A stretch of 64,000 nt of DNA from Limanda limanda (GCF_963576545.1 NC_083648.1:15058804-15122803); one strand, 5' to 3'. Numbered from the stretch's first letter, positions 37,321 to 52,693 are shown. Notes: generated from the letters alone by a model not told the origin. A program made the numbers and translations.

Positions 37321-40300
37321 GAGGTCAGATATGCCACTCAAAATTGTTGTTTGTGGCACTTTTTGCTGACAATATAGCTTACTTGCTTATTGTTGAGGTG
37401 TCCCAAATATGCACTAGATAGCTGCAGTACATGATTGTGTTTGTGGTAAATGTTAGCTCTTTGTCAAATAATAACTCTGTCTGGACACTAACTATGATTA
37501 AACGGTTTGTAAAACTACACAAAGAAAAAAACATTAATGTTTTATGGTTTAACTTTCCATATACTGTTTGGCTCGAGCACGATAGAAGGTACATAAACAT
37601 TCCCAAACCAAATACGGTACAGAATAGAGCATCAATGATTAACAATGTAGATGTGTTGACCCTGAACAAGACCTTTGGTAATATAACCTCTAACCTCTAA
37701 TTATATAGTCATTAATATGTTGCAGTAATGCTCTACTTACTCTACTACTGCTTTAAATATTTACAGCTTATATTAGTGCATCAAACACACCTTTGAATCC
37801 ATAGCATTCAATTTGATTCTCGCACAAATTCTCACACAAATCATGTTTTTCCTTTTCTTCTTGGTATTTGACAGAATATTATTCTCCCCACAACAGAGGA
37901 GAGCTCGGGAAAATGAATTCCTGATTACATTTTTATTTCTGCAGTAAGATCCAAAACATTTCTGGGGCAACAGCATGATGACAAGAAGGAGCCACGGAAT
38001 AAAATATCTAGAAATATGAGGCAGCTGAAGAGGAGAGGCTTGAGGACTTAAGATAAATCTGTACTATTAGACATTGAGACTGAAACTGAATAATTTGTAC
38101 AGTGTGGGGACAAAATGTCAGCCCACTGGGACCTGACAGGAAAGTCTGATTCCTCTCCTCCTTTTTCTTTAATCATGTCTCGCCTATTACCTCACGAGAG
38201 CGGCGTATAATAACACCAGATGAGTGACAGACAAAGTGCTGAGCTGGGAGAGGACGAGCGTGAAGGAAGAGGAGTGAAAGGAAGGTCATTTTATCACCAT
38301 TGTGACAATACACTTCCATGATGAAAGCTCTTCAGAAAAGCTACGCTGGAGGCTCCATAATTCTTCTTAATTTACCGTTTGCGAGTAATAGGCTGCAGTC
38401 GGTCCATCCTGAATGGATGTGTGGCTGAAAATTTGAAATTCAGCCATGCACAGAAGCAATTTTCCTTAATGAATTGTAAGGACAGGGGGGCAAAAATACA
38501 GTAATAGTATGTTGCAGTCGAGATTTGATGCCATAAAAGAGACATAAAACCAGAGTGCATGAACGCTAATTGCTCAAGAAATTAAAAACAGAGAAAAGGA
38601 CACTGCTGAGGGAGGGTGAACTAAGCCGAATCATTTATTCACTTCCTGCACACAAAGACACAGATAGCCTTTGTGTTCAGTGTGCCTGTGTGGTGACTAA
38701 TCACACTCAAAGCAACTAATGACTCATGCAGTTGTGGCCGGGGTTTCAGATGGCGAGAGGACCCTGGAAAGCTGCGGGTGCCTCAAGATTCAAGATTACA
38801 CACACCGTTCCTCTCACACTGAAACCATTGATCTCACTGGGCATGGAGACAGGGGTTACTTAAACCAGCTCGACAACACGCTCAGATGCCAAGTTAAAAT
38901 TTGGCTCGGATGTGCGTTGAGTAAAGCACAGAGTGGAGGCAGTTAAGATCTGTCTGAGTTCCTGCACCGGGTCGGGTACCAGATGGGGTAACGGGTAAAA
39001 GTTAACAGAAATTCACAGATAGGGAAGGGGTGAGAACTAAAGGGCGTTTTTTTCAGAAGATTTGAGAGATGATTGTGCAGTATTTTAACATCTAAATAAG
39101 ATTATATGAAGCCTAGTCAGCCGCTGTGAAAGCCCCACTCCACCATTGACCACTTCTCTTTTGCTCAGGTAACTGTTACTATGGACAATCGAACCAGCTT
39201 CAAATGGACCAAATTAAGACAAAAAAACAGTGCCACATTGTAATAGCTTGCATTAGCCACAAGGCCTGCACGTGGATGCAGAGGAAACACACTGACAGCT
39301 GCAGGTACACAGGTGCTGCAGCAATTATTTTTCGAGACCACCACTGAGCCACAGGAACAGGAGGACAAGGTGGACAAGGAGGCCGTGACCCAGCTGATGG
39401 GAGTGACTGTGTATGTAGCATGTGTTTAATCACAGGTCATATGTAAACGGGTCTGGGCAGGTCCAGATTTGACTTAGAGATAATGGCGGTTAACGTGTCC
39501 GATATGGAGATTTGCAGGTGTGCACGGATTTGAAAAAAGTCGACCCGTACAGCACTGAGGGATCCCTAACAAACAAGTAAGAGATGGCGAGGAGCCAGGA
39601 CTGTAAGTAGGTTATAGTAACTGTAGTTGGCTGTTACAACTTTTGTGGTCTTTTCATTAACTATTCATTATAGTACACAGAGAGCTAAGAGGAAATATGT
39701 TTAATGCATGTCCCACCAACGATTTGTTCATACCTGAGAGAGATTGACAGCTCTTTTAAAACCCATCTGTAGGCATGCTTCCTCTCGAGGCTTTAAGATG
39801 CACTCCACAGCAGATGATCTCAGATACGCTCATTTTCTCTCTCCATTTCTTCATCCTCAGCCTCGTGCTGGCACCGCCGCATGTGTGTTTTTGTCGCGCG
39901 TATGTTCGTGTATGTTAGCCAACAGCGATTTGGCAAAAAATATTGAACTATTAAATTACATCTGAATAACATATGAAGGAGCCGCAGTATTTATACTGTA
40001 AGTGTGGACACAAATGTGTGAGAACGGAGCGTCGTAACGTAGCTTTTTAACACAACCAGCCGAGAGCCTCAGTGGAATCATTCATCTCCCATTTCTGTAA
40101 TGCATCATAAAGGATCAAGTCACACTGGCCTCAAGTGTTTTGGAACCAGTGCCTCTTAAACAAAAGAGAAAAGAAATGTTCTCATTTTACTTAAAGAGGG
40201 AATTCACGGAAAGACCAAGGTGTCACAGCTAAGGCATTTAATATGTTTATATTCATTTTCCTGCAGGAACAGGCTTTTATACTTCACATGTCACGTTTCA

Positions 40301-41569
40301 GGAATGAAAAGAAATTAAAATAAAGTGTTGATGTGTTATTTAACACATTTCACATGAATGTATCTGAAAGCACAAACCTTTCAAAATTCACCTTTAAATC
40401 TACTTTAATTAGTAAGATGGCAGCTTTAAACACAATACTGATATATCATAAACCTCTGAAGTAAATATGGTAAACATGTCAGCCCTAGATAATCTACATT
40501 TGTAATAGACACAGCACAACTTGACTTAACATCCCCGGGGCTTTCAGCTCTATTTTTGGTCTCCTCCAACTCCTGTAGTGAAATATCTGGCTCTTTAGCT
40601 GGTAAATGCTGTGCTGTGCAACACTAGTAAACAGTCAAGATGCAGCCATGAAAACCAAAACAGTGACCTGGGAGAGGCTAAAACTATCTGTCAATCTTGG
40701 ATTATCTGTAGAGTTTGGGAATAACTCTCTAAAAAGCTTTAAATTATCAGTTCCATTGAAACTATTCAAAAGTATTGTATGTAAAATGTTTGTTTAAGTA
40801 AAAAGCAGTATTGAAGGAAATATTGATTTTAGGATCAGGGGTCAAATATATGTATCATGGGTCTGTCAGTGTGTGGTCAGAGTGGCCAATACACCAGATG
40901 TGTCTGAAAGAACCCAGAGGTCAAAGGTGAAGGTTCAGAGGTCAGATCTCGATGACAAAGCCAATAAAGGATCAGGTGTGTATGAGACTCAGCATTCATC
41001 CACTCTTAATTCTACATCTTCACATACGCACACACACATACAAACACACACTCTCTTGTAGTTTGTCTTGGATCATCAGCGCTGCCATAAAGGCGACAGT
41101 AAAGGCTGTATTTTCATCCCCAGCCTAACCGAGGCAAATATAGACACACTGTTGGGAAGTCCTCCAAGAATCTGTCTTCTTTAATGACACGCTGAGGCTG
41201 TGGACTATCAACTAGGAGAGGAGAGAAAATACAAGACAGAGCTCTGTCCTTCAGGTGTTCGTCACTACTGCCGATGCCCAGGGAAACTGTCTCTTCATTC
41301 TCAAAACAGCAAATAAACAATAACAGGACAAATAGCCGAGGGGAGATGTTTCAAACAATGTGACCTGAGGAATAAAAATAACCCAACAGCATGTTCGAAG
41401 TGACAAATCATTCAAATCTTCCTTACACCACAGAGGCTGAGGGAACTTCTGTTACTACTTATGAAGCTTCTTCTCATCCAACAAGTGCTGACTAAAGCTA
41501 AAGCTCCTGCAGATGTGCCTGGCGTCTGCACAGCTCAACACAACACAACATGTTTTAGAGCTGCTAAGA

Positions 41570-41830
41570 TAAAGGAATGTGGAAACACGACTGTTTTGGT
41601 TTGAAAGCTACAGAGCAGCGTTTTAGTCTGGACTGGCAGAAACTAAGATTATATCTGAGAGGAGCTGAAAACAATTACAGTTTTAAACGTCAACTAAAAA
41701 TACAACTATTAAGTCTTTTATGTAGGTTTTTATCATTCATATTATTTCTATCATTATTCTTGTTCTATTTTGTTTAACTAAAATTCCAATGTTGATTATA
41801 TATATTGTATGATTTTAACTTTCTTTTTTG
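41570..41830 (+). mobile_element. possible LINE 3' end fragment
   Basis: A short frame contains NNYSFKRQLKIQLL, resembling the 'FKxxLKxxLF' end of several teleost LINE ORF2 proteins. An AT-rich tail follows. The similarity is short, so the call is weak. Confidence 0.3.
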
Positions 41831-44714
41831 TTGTTTTGCTATTACTGATGGCTTTGGTAGGCATTAGTCTCTATATATTTAAAAAAAAATTATATTTAAC
41901 ACCCTATGTTTTGTCAATCACCTCCAAAGCATTTCGAATTGCATTTGACCAAACATTTGTCTTCTACCACGCAGTCGGCACTTAGAGGAGAGCCCCCCCG
42001 GCCAAAGACAAAGAGAGCGACCTTTCTCTCTTTGTGTGGATGAGCTGTTCATCTACGCTTGTAATGATTGGTCCGGTGGGCTGCTCCTGTCCCCGCCCAG
42101 GACCAAAGACGGAAGTTGATTGATGGATCGGTTTGTCCAATCCCTTCTGGGGTTTTGTATCTGCAGGGACTCGCTCTGGCAAAGGGGGTCTCAATATTCC
42201 AGGGAGAGAGTCAGAGAGCGAACGCCAAAATCCGCCTGCTCCACAAACCGCACGCTGCTCTTTTCCCCTTTGACAAATGTCGGTGGTCGGATCGTTGGGC
42301 TCGGAGATTTGAGAGCTGTCCAGTGCTGAAAACATGGACAGTTTCTGCACCAATCACCGTGAAGCCATTGTTAGTCTAAAAACCTATCCCCCCTCCGGCT
42401 GTAAACAGACGACAAAGTTCAGTGAGATCATAAAATCTCCACTTTCCCTTCACAGTCTAGTTCACAGTTGGATCTGCTGTTTATGAATTAAAGCGAGAGC
42501 AAAATAAAATGAGTACTGCAGCGCAGAAGTCCAATATATTTACTGCATTGTACCACACACTGAGAGACACTGAGCGAATCCAAATGAGCACATATTCAGG
42601 GCAATATCATCCTAAAGCCACTTGATCGTACACCTGGGCCTCTATAAGCCAGGGCTGATGTTATTTGCATTTATATAGTTCCATTCTGTTGGTTATTAAC
42701 ACTGTATAAGGGGGATTCACTCCATAATCACCGGAGTGACATATTAGAACAGGCACTTTCATACCATAGAGACCAATATCAAAGCCTGGCTGAGGATAAC
42801 CTTTGGCTTCTTCTGAAAATACACAATCAGCGAGTCTCATAGCCGTGAACTGGAGAGAGAACTGCACATGTGTGATCAGTGGGGCTAAACCTTCGTCCCT
42901 GATTCATTTCATTCTGAAAAGGTGTCTGTTAGGGCTCCGGGTAATGGTAATTTCCCCGATTGAGCACAGTTTGCCAAAGCCACGTCGATGTCGTCAAAAA
43001 TATTTTGCCTGATACCAAAATCTAAAGATATTCAACTGACAATGATACAACAAAGAAAAACGTCAAATATTTGTCCTTTTCACATTATTTCGAGAGTTGC
43101 TCATTAGTTTATCATAAATTGATAAACTGGCTTATTGTTTGTGTCTGAATCTTCATTCAGATAATTTGTTCAGATTTCTTTGGTTTTATCTGGTGCGTAA
43201 AATGCTAAATAATAAAAGAAAAGCTGATAACCAGTGAACTATTGGGTCAGACAAACTAAAACAACAAATCTTCACAGTTTAGAGTCTGAAATAAGGATAC
43301 GTTTGGCATTTTCGCTCGAGCGACTACTTAAAATTGGCGCCAATCACTTTTCTGTCGATTGACTCATTGATTACCCCACCTATCTTTCTACTTCTACAGT
43401 ATTTCATCCATTTAAAAGTGCCTCACGTAACTCTTTTTAACTCCCGGCTTCCACTACGCAAAGTGTCTCCTCGAATTGCAGACGGCTCGCAGCCAGACGT
43501 GATAAACAATACGGAGGCTGATTGAGTGCAGAGTATGCAGCCACAGACAGCCAGGCAGCTGAACTGCAGCTTCTACTCTATTTTAGAATCAGACCCTTTT
43601 GTTCCCCCCACAACCCGTCTCTCTCTGGTTCCTCTCCTCGAAAAAGTGCAGTCATCTACTTACACAGATGACTAAACAAGCATACACACAGCTACTGTAT
43701 GCGTGCCGGCCCACATGCCCCTTCCCAACAACACACACACACACACATACACACACAAAAAGACACACACACGTCTGAATCGAATGAAAAATGCATGCTG
43801 TAAACTTTCAGCACGGTCTCTTAGCCTCATTCCTCAGTATTCTCCTCGCTCCTGCTCCCACATGCACTACTTCCCCGTTATCTCGCTCACACGCACTTCC
43901 TCCTCCTTCAACTGCATCCCGCTCATAACGCTGGGTTGCCCTGTTACCCTTGTCCTGCTTTATGGCCCTGACACACAGCTGGTGGTGGGTGCTCTAACCA
44001 GGCCACAGAAGAAAAGACTCAAACTCCTCCACACATGGAGCGGTGAATAGAAACGGAGCTGGGCTTTATTGGGCTGCTGGGGCTCTCGTAATCTCAGACA
44101 ATACAGCTCATTTGTCAAGGTGACCCAAACACTTCTCCTCCTTCACTGTGTTTGTACATGTCAGCGTTTGTTTACAGAGCATGACGCTCATCAAAGCCAG
44201 ACTCTCAGAGATCCACTATCATGCCACTCTTTGTGTCATCCCTCATTTAATATCAAGAGGACCAAAAGCAAAGTTTGTTCCACAAGGCATACGAACATGA
44301 GGTGGTGTGATGTAAAGACAGAATCGTCTATGAAGCTGCCAGAGTACACCGGGACCAGTGATAACACAGATTCTGTAAGCAAAACCATCTATATTTAATG
44401 CAATGCCCAGGTGACAGCTCTGGAGGTGGCTCAATATAAAGTCTGATTTTGGCAGATATTCAACAACATGTTGTTTGTTCAGCAGGAGACTGTGATTTAC
44501 ATAATGGATTTCACAAACACCTGTTCAAGTGTTCAGATCCGCTTCCACAATTGCATCGCTCAACAGACTGCATCCTCCCTTTCATTTCTATAACTTATTT
44601 GCATCTGTAAAGGGAGGAGTGTGTGTATGTGTGTGCACTTGGGTGCATGCCTGTGTGTGTGTGTGGGGGGGGGGTGTGTGTCTGTGTGTGTGTCTGTGTG
44701 TAGTCCAGTTATTA

Positions 44715-44940
44715 CTCATATTTTGAGGACCTAAATCTGTTTCTATTTTACATTGTGGGGACTTAAGGTTTATGGGGACCAAAAACAAGTCTCCACAATG
44801 TCAATCATGCGATTTTAAGGTGAAGAGAAGACATGTTTTAAGGTTATAGGTTAAGGTGAAGTTTAGGTCAGGTTTATGCTAAGGGAAGGTTAAGGTTAGG
44901 GTTAGGGGTTACCCTTAAGTTGTAGCTATGTTACGGTGGA
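44715..44940. repeat. teleost interspersed repeat with short telomere-like stretch
   Basis: Contains 'cattgtggggacttaaggtt', 'tatggggaccaaaaacaag' and then 'aaggttagggttaggggtt' at about 44890-44910. I recognise the 'tggggacc' plus 'ggttagggtt' combination as a common fish repeat. It is not evidence of a chromosome end. Confidence 0.55.
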
Positions 44941-45525
44941 ATTCATAGAGATACGAGTGCAGAAATGACTCAAATTATGTTGTTTGTGTGAAACAAAGCA
45001 AAGTTCTATGAGACATAACATGACTTGAGATATAAAGGACACACAGACAAGGTTACTTTACATCACTTGGGATGTAAAGGACACACAGCCAAGGTTACTT
45101 GGTGACTTGATTATTTATGCATGTCTCTACATGGCTTGTAAATATAGACCAATATTAAAAGCTCTGACCTGGTTAATAATTAAAGATATCCCAAACGATG
45201 TTAGTGAGGTTGTGTGGCCATGCGAGGAGGGAGGCACAGATCGGTCAACGGGAAACTCTTATTACTTACACTTAATGCATGTGCATATAATTAGATATTG
45301 CGTGAATGGGCAGAGTTGGGAAAGGGGGATTCTGAAATACCTTTACATTGACCTGCAATCGGTTTGCAAAAGTACATTGATGTAGCCAAGGAACTGAGAC
45401 AGTTGGAATCCAGCAGCTGAGCGGGCACAGGAGCTCCCCACCACCCGGGGACATGAGATTTATGTCACACTGACCAAATGATTTGTCTCATAAAACATGC
45501 ATAATCCTCCTGCTCTCACTCTTAC

Positions 45526-45750
45526 CTTTCTGTGACAAGGCGAGGTGCGTCCTGATGGTGCAATCCTCTGGAATGCGAGAGAAGGCGCCTCGGTGCAGGT
45601 GCTCTCCAGAAAGAAAAGAGGCTCCCAGAGGATGCAGAGACGACAAACGACGAGAACAGGGGTGAAACAGCACTTTTGCAAAAGGGGGGAAGAAGAAAAA
45701 GAGACCGGCCCGAGTGTGTGTGCGCGCACGCAAGCGCAACCGCTCCGCGT
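45526..45750 (-). promoter_or_regulatory. ncan: putative non-coding exon 1 and promoter region of ncan
   Basis: On the minus strand a strong donor AAAG|GTAAGAG ends at 45526. It is preceded by a GC- and CpG-rich segment with CGCGC runs near 45720-45770. Lectican genes usually have a non-coding exon 1 and a long first intron. This would give intron 1 of about 13.2 kb. No cDNA evidence is available, so the start site and the right boundary are guesses. Confidence 0.45.
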
Positions 45751-46041
45751 CCTGGAGTTTACGCGCTCCTTCTTCTCCTGCGTTATCCTCCGCTCACTGA
45801 GCAGCAGCAGCCTCTATGCGCCGTTCATCCTCACACACTGACAGACACACATACACACACACGCGTGCACCCACAACACAGCAAGGTGCTCCCTCCGCCC
45901 CCAAGCAGCAGAAGCAAAATCAGTTTGAACAAAGAGGCAAGCGGTGACAGGCAGACGGTTCCAGCGCCCCCATTCAAAGAGAGGGGGGGGACGAGGGTGG
46001 TGGTGGTGGTGGTGTGAGAGGGAGGGGGAGGGTTGGGGTGA

Positions 46042-46151
<110 letters not shown>

Positions 46152-46308
46152 GAGAAATGGAGAGGGGTGGGGGGTGTACTTTATGTGTGACCATAATCCG
46201 ATTCCTACATAAACCTCCAAGGTTGATCCGTGTCTGTGAATGAAATTAGAATTTACATGAGCTTATATACATAATGACAGTCTGACCATCATCTAAAACC
46301 TCCTTATG

Positions 46309-46313
<5 letters not shown>

Positions 46314-46340
<27 letters not shown>
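46314..46340. repeat. (CA)n microsatellite
   Basis: Short CA array just left of the ATCT array. Confidence 0.9.
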
Positions 46341-46346
<6 letters not shown>

Positions 46347-46420
46347 ACACAATACAAATCATGACCACTTGTTCAGTTCCCACAGACCAACCATCACACT
46401 GTCTACATAATTTTATATCC

Positions 46421-46877
<457 letters not shown>

Positions 46878-48923
46878 GAACATTTTGTTTCTGATGGCAG
46901 ATCTGATCAGAGATGTCTGACCTGCAGGTTTGTCCACACTGAAATCCCCTCAATGATAAAGTGAAGAAGAGCAACAGCCTGGTCTTTGTTATTCATCACA
47001 TTATGGCCTGTTGCTCAAGATGGTTTTGAATTATGCATCCTCCGGTTCTAATTGAGGCAGCAGTTGGTTTTGGAATCTTAATAGAGCCACTAATCATGGC
47101 AATCATGGACCTTAACTACAATATTTATTTAAAGAAAGAGCCTGTGATTACACTTTTGAATAAAGTCTCAGGTTTATTCAGTGAATTGAGGTGTTTTGGG
47201 GAATAAAAGTGAAATGTGTCCCTCAAACTTTAGATCTGTCTGTGTGGATAAACTGAATAACCATAATTGTCAATGGTGAGTGACAAATTTCAAGGCCTTA
47301 AATGGAATGTACTGGTTAAATCCCCCGGACCTTGCAATTCTTTGTATGTAGATAAAAAAAAAATATTTCATAATTATTATTATCATGAAAGACAAATGAT
47401 CAGAACTGAAGAGTGGGCAAAAAAATAATTAAAACAGTATTCGTCCATTGAAAATTGGAATTTTGATAGAATTGTTGTTCACAAAATATAAGAGCAGCAA
47501 AGGAATTTTAGAGCAAAACGTTTCTCAAGTGCACAGAATCAGCATGAGGAGCAGAGTTGAAGCTGCAGGAGATCGGTCGAAGCAACAAAATATCTGAGAG
47601 CAAGCGAAGAGTTTGAGCACCAGCCGAGCAAAATCTAAGCCCCAAGCAGGGGCTGCTTGAGTCAAAGCATTACAGAATCTGATTGTGAAATCAAGAGGTC
47701 AAACACTCAAACTGAAACACCAGCTCTTGAATACAGATAAAGGGAAAAACATACTGACAGGTGATCGATAAGTCGGAGGTACACTGAATTTATTGCTTAG
47801 GTTCTTCTCTGAACAGACGCCTGCTGTAGCTCAGATAAGAAGATTCATTTGAACCATAAAACCAAAACAATGGGCTGAGAGACACTTAAATATCTGTAGA
47901 GCTAAAGACAACAACATGTTGGCTGTGATTTCCTGTGGGTCTGTAACATTGAGGGTAGATAAGGGCAAAATCTGATGTGAAGTCTGTCGACAGCGCTGTT
48001 ACCTGAAGCCTGCAGTGTTTCAGACAAGGGAAAGCAGCTGAAACACTCACCAGCAAAGTGGTCGGAACTGTGATGCAGGTTCTTTTATAAACTCAGAAAA
48101 CGCAGACACACAAGTGAAGGCATCCGTATAAATACAATACACATCTTTATGCTGCGGTGTGTTTCTACTCGTACGTCTGACACTGAGGGGATAAACAAGG
48201 TCGACTGCAGGGAGAGAGACTTGTTGTAATTCATCTGGAAATTGATCGTGTGGAAATGAAGCTGAGGCCAGATCCTCTGTCCGCAGTTCCTCCGAGCAGT
48301 TTCCACTGCACAGAGGTCTGCGGGAGTTTCCAATAACAAGTATCGATTCAGTCCATTACTGTTATTGAACGGCGTAGACTTACAGTTCGTCGTCATCTGA
48401 CATAAATATTACAGACATTTGCGGACGTTGTTGGATTTTTCTGTCGTGACAATCCGCAGCGCCGACAATGATGTGAGTGCAAATATGAGATAAGTGCGCG
48501 TGTGGTTGACACAAAAGCTTTTTGTTTCTGTCAGCAAATAAATCTGCAGAACCGAGTGACTAGACGAGAAGCGTTACATGTGACAGCCGGGCCTGAGCCA
48601 GCCAAACATCTTTCAGACAGATTCACTCAGCCACCGAAACACCGCCCTGTGCTCCCGAAGTGCTTCACCATCACCACACAAAACACCTTCTCCATTTTAA
48701 TTTGGAACATTCAGAAAATAAACCAAAGAGATTGATGTATATTTGAGTCATGTTTAATCGTATTTAGTGTGTCAACATACGCAGTTGTATTTGGGTTAGT
48801 GTCTAATCCTGTTTCAAACATTACATCTTGGCTCAATTTTGTTGGCGTTCAAACACAATGACAATGATTTGTTATACTTTAGTGAGACAAAGAGGAAAAT
48901 ATATGCAGATTGCAGTCATTGGA

Positions 48924-48925
<2 letters not shown>

Positions 48926-48972
<47 letters not shown>
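48926..48972. repeat. (CT)n microsatellite
   Basis: A CT array of about 47 bp. Confidence 0.95.
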
Positions 48973-48977
<5 letters not shown>

Positions 48978-49434
48978 TCTCATTCACACACACATTATCT
49001 TAAAAACAGGCCCATTTACAGAGAGGTTAGTTGACACAGGCAGACACACACAGAGAAGAGGGAGATTCATCCTGCTCTTGTTGCATCTCAGACCTAGGAA
49101 CGGGAAAGAGTTGCCGAAGCCCTGAACACAACTCTGAGAGTTTTACTGTGAAAGGCCTCGGGGAAGTGCTCCAGGGATCTTCATCCGAAAACACCCAGAC
49201 ATCATCATCAATGCACTATAAAACCAATATTGCAGGATAAAGATGTTTGGGCTTTGTTAAATCTGATTTGCTCTGCAGCTGCAGCACAGTGGCTGCTGTA
49301 TTGGCAGATTATTGTATATTATGAATATTGATATATCTTTCAGAGCAGGAAAGTGAAACGGCATATATCATTCTGTCCATGCCTGTTAGGAGATTAAATA
49401 TTGAATTAAAGTTTTGCACATACATACCGCACAT

Positions 49435-49436
<2 letters not shown>

Positions 49437-49527
<91 letters not shown>

Positions 49528-49550
49528 AACACAAACACAAACACACACAC
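49437..49550. repeat. (CA)n microsatellite with CAAACA units
   Basis: A CA array of about 114 bp whose right end has several ACAAAC interruptions. Confidence 0.95.
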
Positions 49551-50229
49551 TCAGCCTTAATGTGGGCTGTGACTTTTAGAAATGTCAGGCACCTCGCCAA
49601 ACAGACAAAGAACGTCAATCACTCTCTAGCAAGGGAGCAGCCATTCACGCACAATAGAGAACACACAATACACAAGAGAGGCCGGGCGACGATGATGACA
49701 CAAATATTACTCCTGCAAAGCTATTACAGCGTCTTAACGGAAGCGAAAATAACGCCGCCATGTAACGCACACTGCCCCCGGCTGGGACCAGAGAGCGTAA
49801 TGAGGCTTTCAGTAGCGTCAGGATTTCTCCACACTGGTTGAGATGTGTCTGTGTGTGTTCAGGCGGACATGTTTGCTTATTATTCGCTGGGCATACTCAT
49901 TCGCGCGCCTCGTGGGGTTTTTGTTTTATGGCATTGCTGTTAATGTGAGGAGATCAAACAAGCCAGTAACCAAAGCCACATAAAAAGAAGGGAAACAGGA
50001 TATCTCCCAGTAGAGAGAAGTCTATACCGGACTTTATAAACTCTGAAGAAGCAGTTGCTCAAACTTGATTTTGCCACCACGCTGTGTTTTAACATGCGTC
50101 TGAGCCAGAAGGCCCCATCTGGGCAGCAGTCGTGGAGGAAGTCGGGGAGACACTGGTGGGCTATGATGTTAACTATGGAATGTCTCCACAGTGTCTGTCT
50201 GCCTGTCAGTCTGCCTGTGTTGGATGCTC

Positions 50230-50460
50230 CGCCGCTTTGGTCCAGACTGAAATATCTCAACTGTTACTGAAGCGATTACCAGGAAGTTTGGTTCCAATAT
50301 TGAATGTACTGTAATGACTTTGGTAATTCCCTTTACACAGACATTTGAAGATTGGAGTGAAATGACAGGCACCAGATTGATTATGATGACATTTGGTACA
50401 GAGTTGTAATAACAGTTTCTCCAGCTCTTTATTTTATCTCCAAATCTGTGCAAAACTAAT
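50230..50460 (+). repeat. teleost interspersed repeat ('tggtccagactgaaatatct' family)
   Basis: Contains 'ggtccagactgaaatatctc', 'aatgactttggtaattccct' and 'gcaaaactaatgaag', consecutive landmarks of an abundant percomorph repeat. A further landmark, 'cttcccatcagtctcacttg', follows at about 50914-50934 after an unrelated stretch. It is the same family as 4855-5400, in the opposite orientation. Confidence 0.55.
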
Positions 50461-51489
50461 GAAGCTAAGTGAAAGGTCAGTCATAAATACCCATTTACAT
50501 GCCCCAGTTTCACTGTCTCTTCACTCCCCCATCTCATTCTCTCTTTTATCCAGTCACAGCCTGACACAATCACCAGTAAGCTGTTAAATGTTCCCTCTCC
50601 CTCCTGTCATTCAGCTGTTCAGTACCGCGATTAATAAATGACACACCTCCACCCCTGTACCATCTCAACCCCGGATACTAGGTAATCTCCTTCCAACCGT
50701 TCAATCAGAAGCCTTCATGTATTAACTTCGTGCTCCATCCCTCCAAGGGGAAAGTCTCCTTCATATCAGAAGCACATAATTCATGAGACTGCTTCCCATG
50801 GCCTTCCTCTTCCTGTTTCGGCCTAAAACCCAGAGTCTGTACCTATTGTTTCACGATATATTCGATTTCACCGGAAGTTAATTATTTTCTCAAGTTTCTC
50901 CTGATTGAGATGAACTTCCCATCAGTCTCACTTGTACTTTGTGTTGTGCTGCTTTGCAACGACAACTAACTGACACCGTCAGTCAATTAACTTCACACAT
51001 TTCACTTCACTCAGATTCAGACACATGTGAGCCAATCACCTCGCTGCTGTCAGGTGTTCAAATCTTCTCCTTTATCTGCTGCTGAGTGAGGTCATTCACC
51101 TCCATCCCTCGTTCACCTCCAGTGAGATCACCAGGGATCCTGCTCCTCATCCTCACAGATCCTCAGCTACACACGTTCAACCAACAGCTTCAGCACCACC
51201 AGGGCTCAGACTCCATCAGAGGGATGTTTCTTTGCTGCTGCTGATGTTCCATTCCTCCTCATTATCAATCTCCTGATTGAAACAGTATTATTCTACGGCA
51301 GCTCTCGACCTTCATCAGAACAGTTTGCTCAAGTTGTCATGGAATTGAATTAGATGTTGTTACAATATCAAGGTTGCCATTCATATCTAATGCCAAACAG
51401 ACGTCTTTGGTCAAAAATGGTCATAATCTCTGAAGCACAAGCCAATGGCTATGATTAAGTAAAATATTGACTCTTCATGAGATACAAAA

Positions 51490-51680
51490 AAATCATCTAT
51501 CAGTTATCTATACCACTTATTCTTTGAGGGTCTTGGGGAGGAGCTGGAGCTGAGAAGCGGGCTTCACCCTGGACAGGTCACCAGGGTATCATGAGGCCAA
51601 CATGCAGAGACAAAAAACCATCAGTCACATCCGAGTCTCCAATTTACCTAAACCCAATCTGCATGTCTGCCTGTAAAATC
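51490..51680 (+). repeat. teleost interspersed repeat ('ctggacaggtcaccagggta' family)
   Basis: Contains 'taccacttattctttgaggg', 'caccctggacaggtcaccag', 'gagtctccaatttacctaaa' and 'cccaatctgcatgtctgcc' in the expected order. This is a very common fish repeat. The copy appears complete in its core. Confidence 0.7.
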
Positions 51681-52186
51681 ATCTTGATATTAAAGTGGGG
51701 AAGGAAGTATCTGTCAGAACTCAAAGACAAAGGAGCTCTTAGCAGCCTTGAAATAAAAAGGTGAAAAAGTGTGACTTAACAAAAGATCACAGCAGCAGCA
51801 GTGGAGGGACTACTAGCAGACAAAGGATCAGGCAGTTTGGGGGAAGAAAAACAAAAACAAATTCCAAAATCAAAAAACTGGTTTTACAGATTTTACAAAT
51901 GTTTGAGCTCAGGACAGAATGAGATTATTTTTGACAAGGCTGTTTTTGATCTCTGAAGTGTAGCGTTTCTCGTCTAACAGTTCAGCTGATGTCTGAGGGC
52001 CTTTAATTCAGAATGGATGACAGCTTTACCACCCCCCACCCCCAGCAACACACACACATTCAAAAATATATATATATATATATATGCACACTCACGGAAA
52101 ATAAGAAAAAAAACCTTTCACATGCTCAATTAAGCACTGATCTACCTTGGCAGTTAAAATTCAGGTCATGTGTGGAGGAGCAGCTG

Positions 52187-52458
<272 letters not shown>

Positions 52459-52690
52459 CATCCCTAATGAGCTCTTCTGTGCAGCAGCTGTGGTCTGGGT
52501 CGCACTCAGCCCTCGTCTTTCTCCACCTCCTGTTTTCATTCAGTGTCTGCAGCAGTCGCTTTCTTCACAGCAGCAAATAAAAACCATGCAGCTTTGAAAA
52601 CAGGAAGCTCTGTTGTCAAAGCTTTCGATAATGACGCTGTCCTTCTCACACATGTGAAGAGAGAGTGAAGACACTCACACACAGATATAA

Positions 52691-52693
<3 letters not shown>

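Larger units (their letters stand above)
32335..45525 (-). other. inferred ncan intron 1 (about 13 kb)
   Basis: No coding exon is seen. It contains microsatellites at 34045-34142 (TG), 36056-36133 (TG), 43731-43772 (CA) and 44620-44700 (TG), a reverse-oriented repeat fragment at 37185-37320, a LINE-like tail at 41570-41830 and a 'ttaggg'-bearing repeat at 44715-44940. A GC-rich stretch at 41990-42360 stands out from its AT-rich surroundings. Its identity as an intron depends on exon 1 at 45526. Confidence 0.45.

Noticed and set aside
44885..44912. Interstitial telomere
   Set aside because: Only about two TTAGGG-like units occur, inside a known dispersed repeat type.
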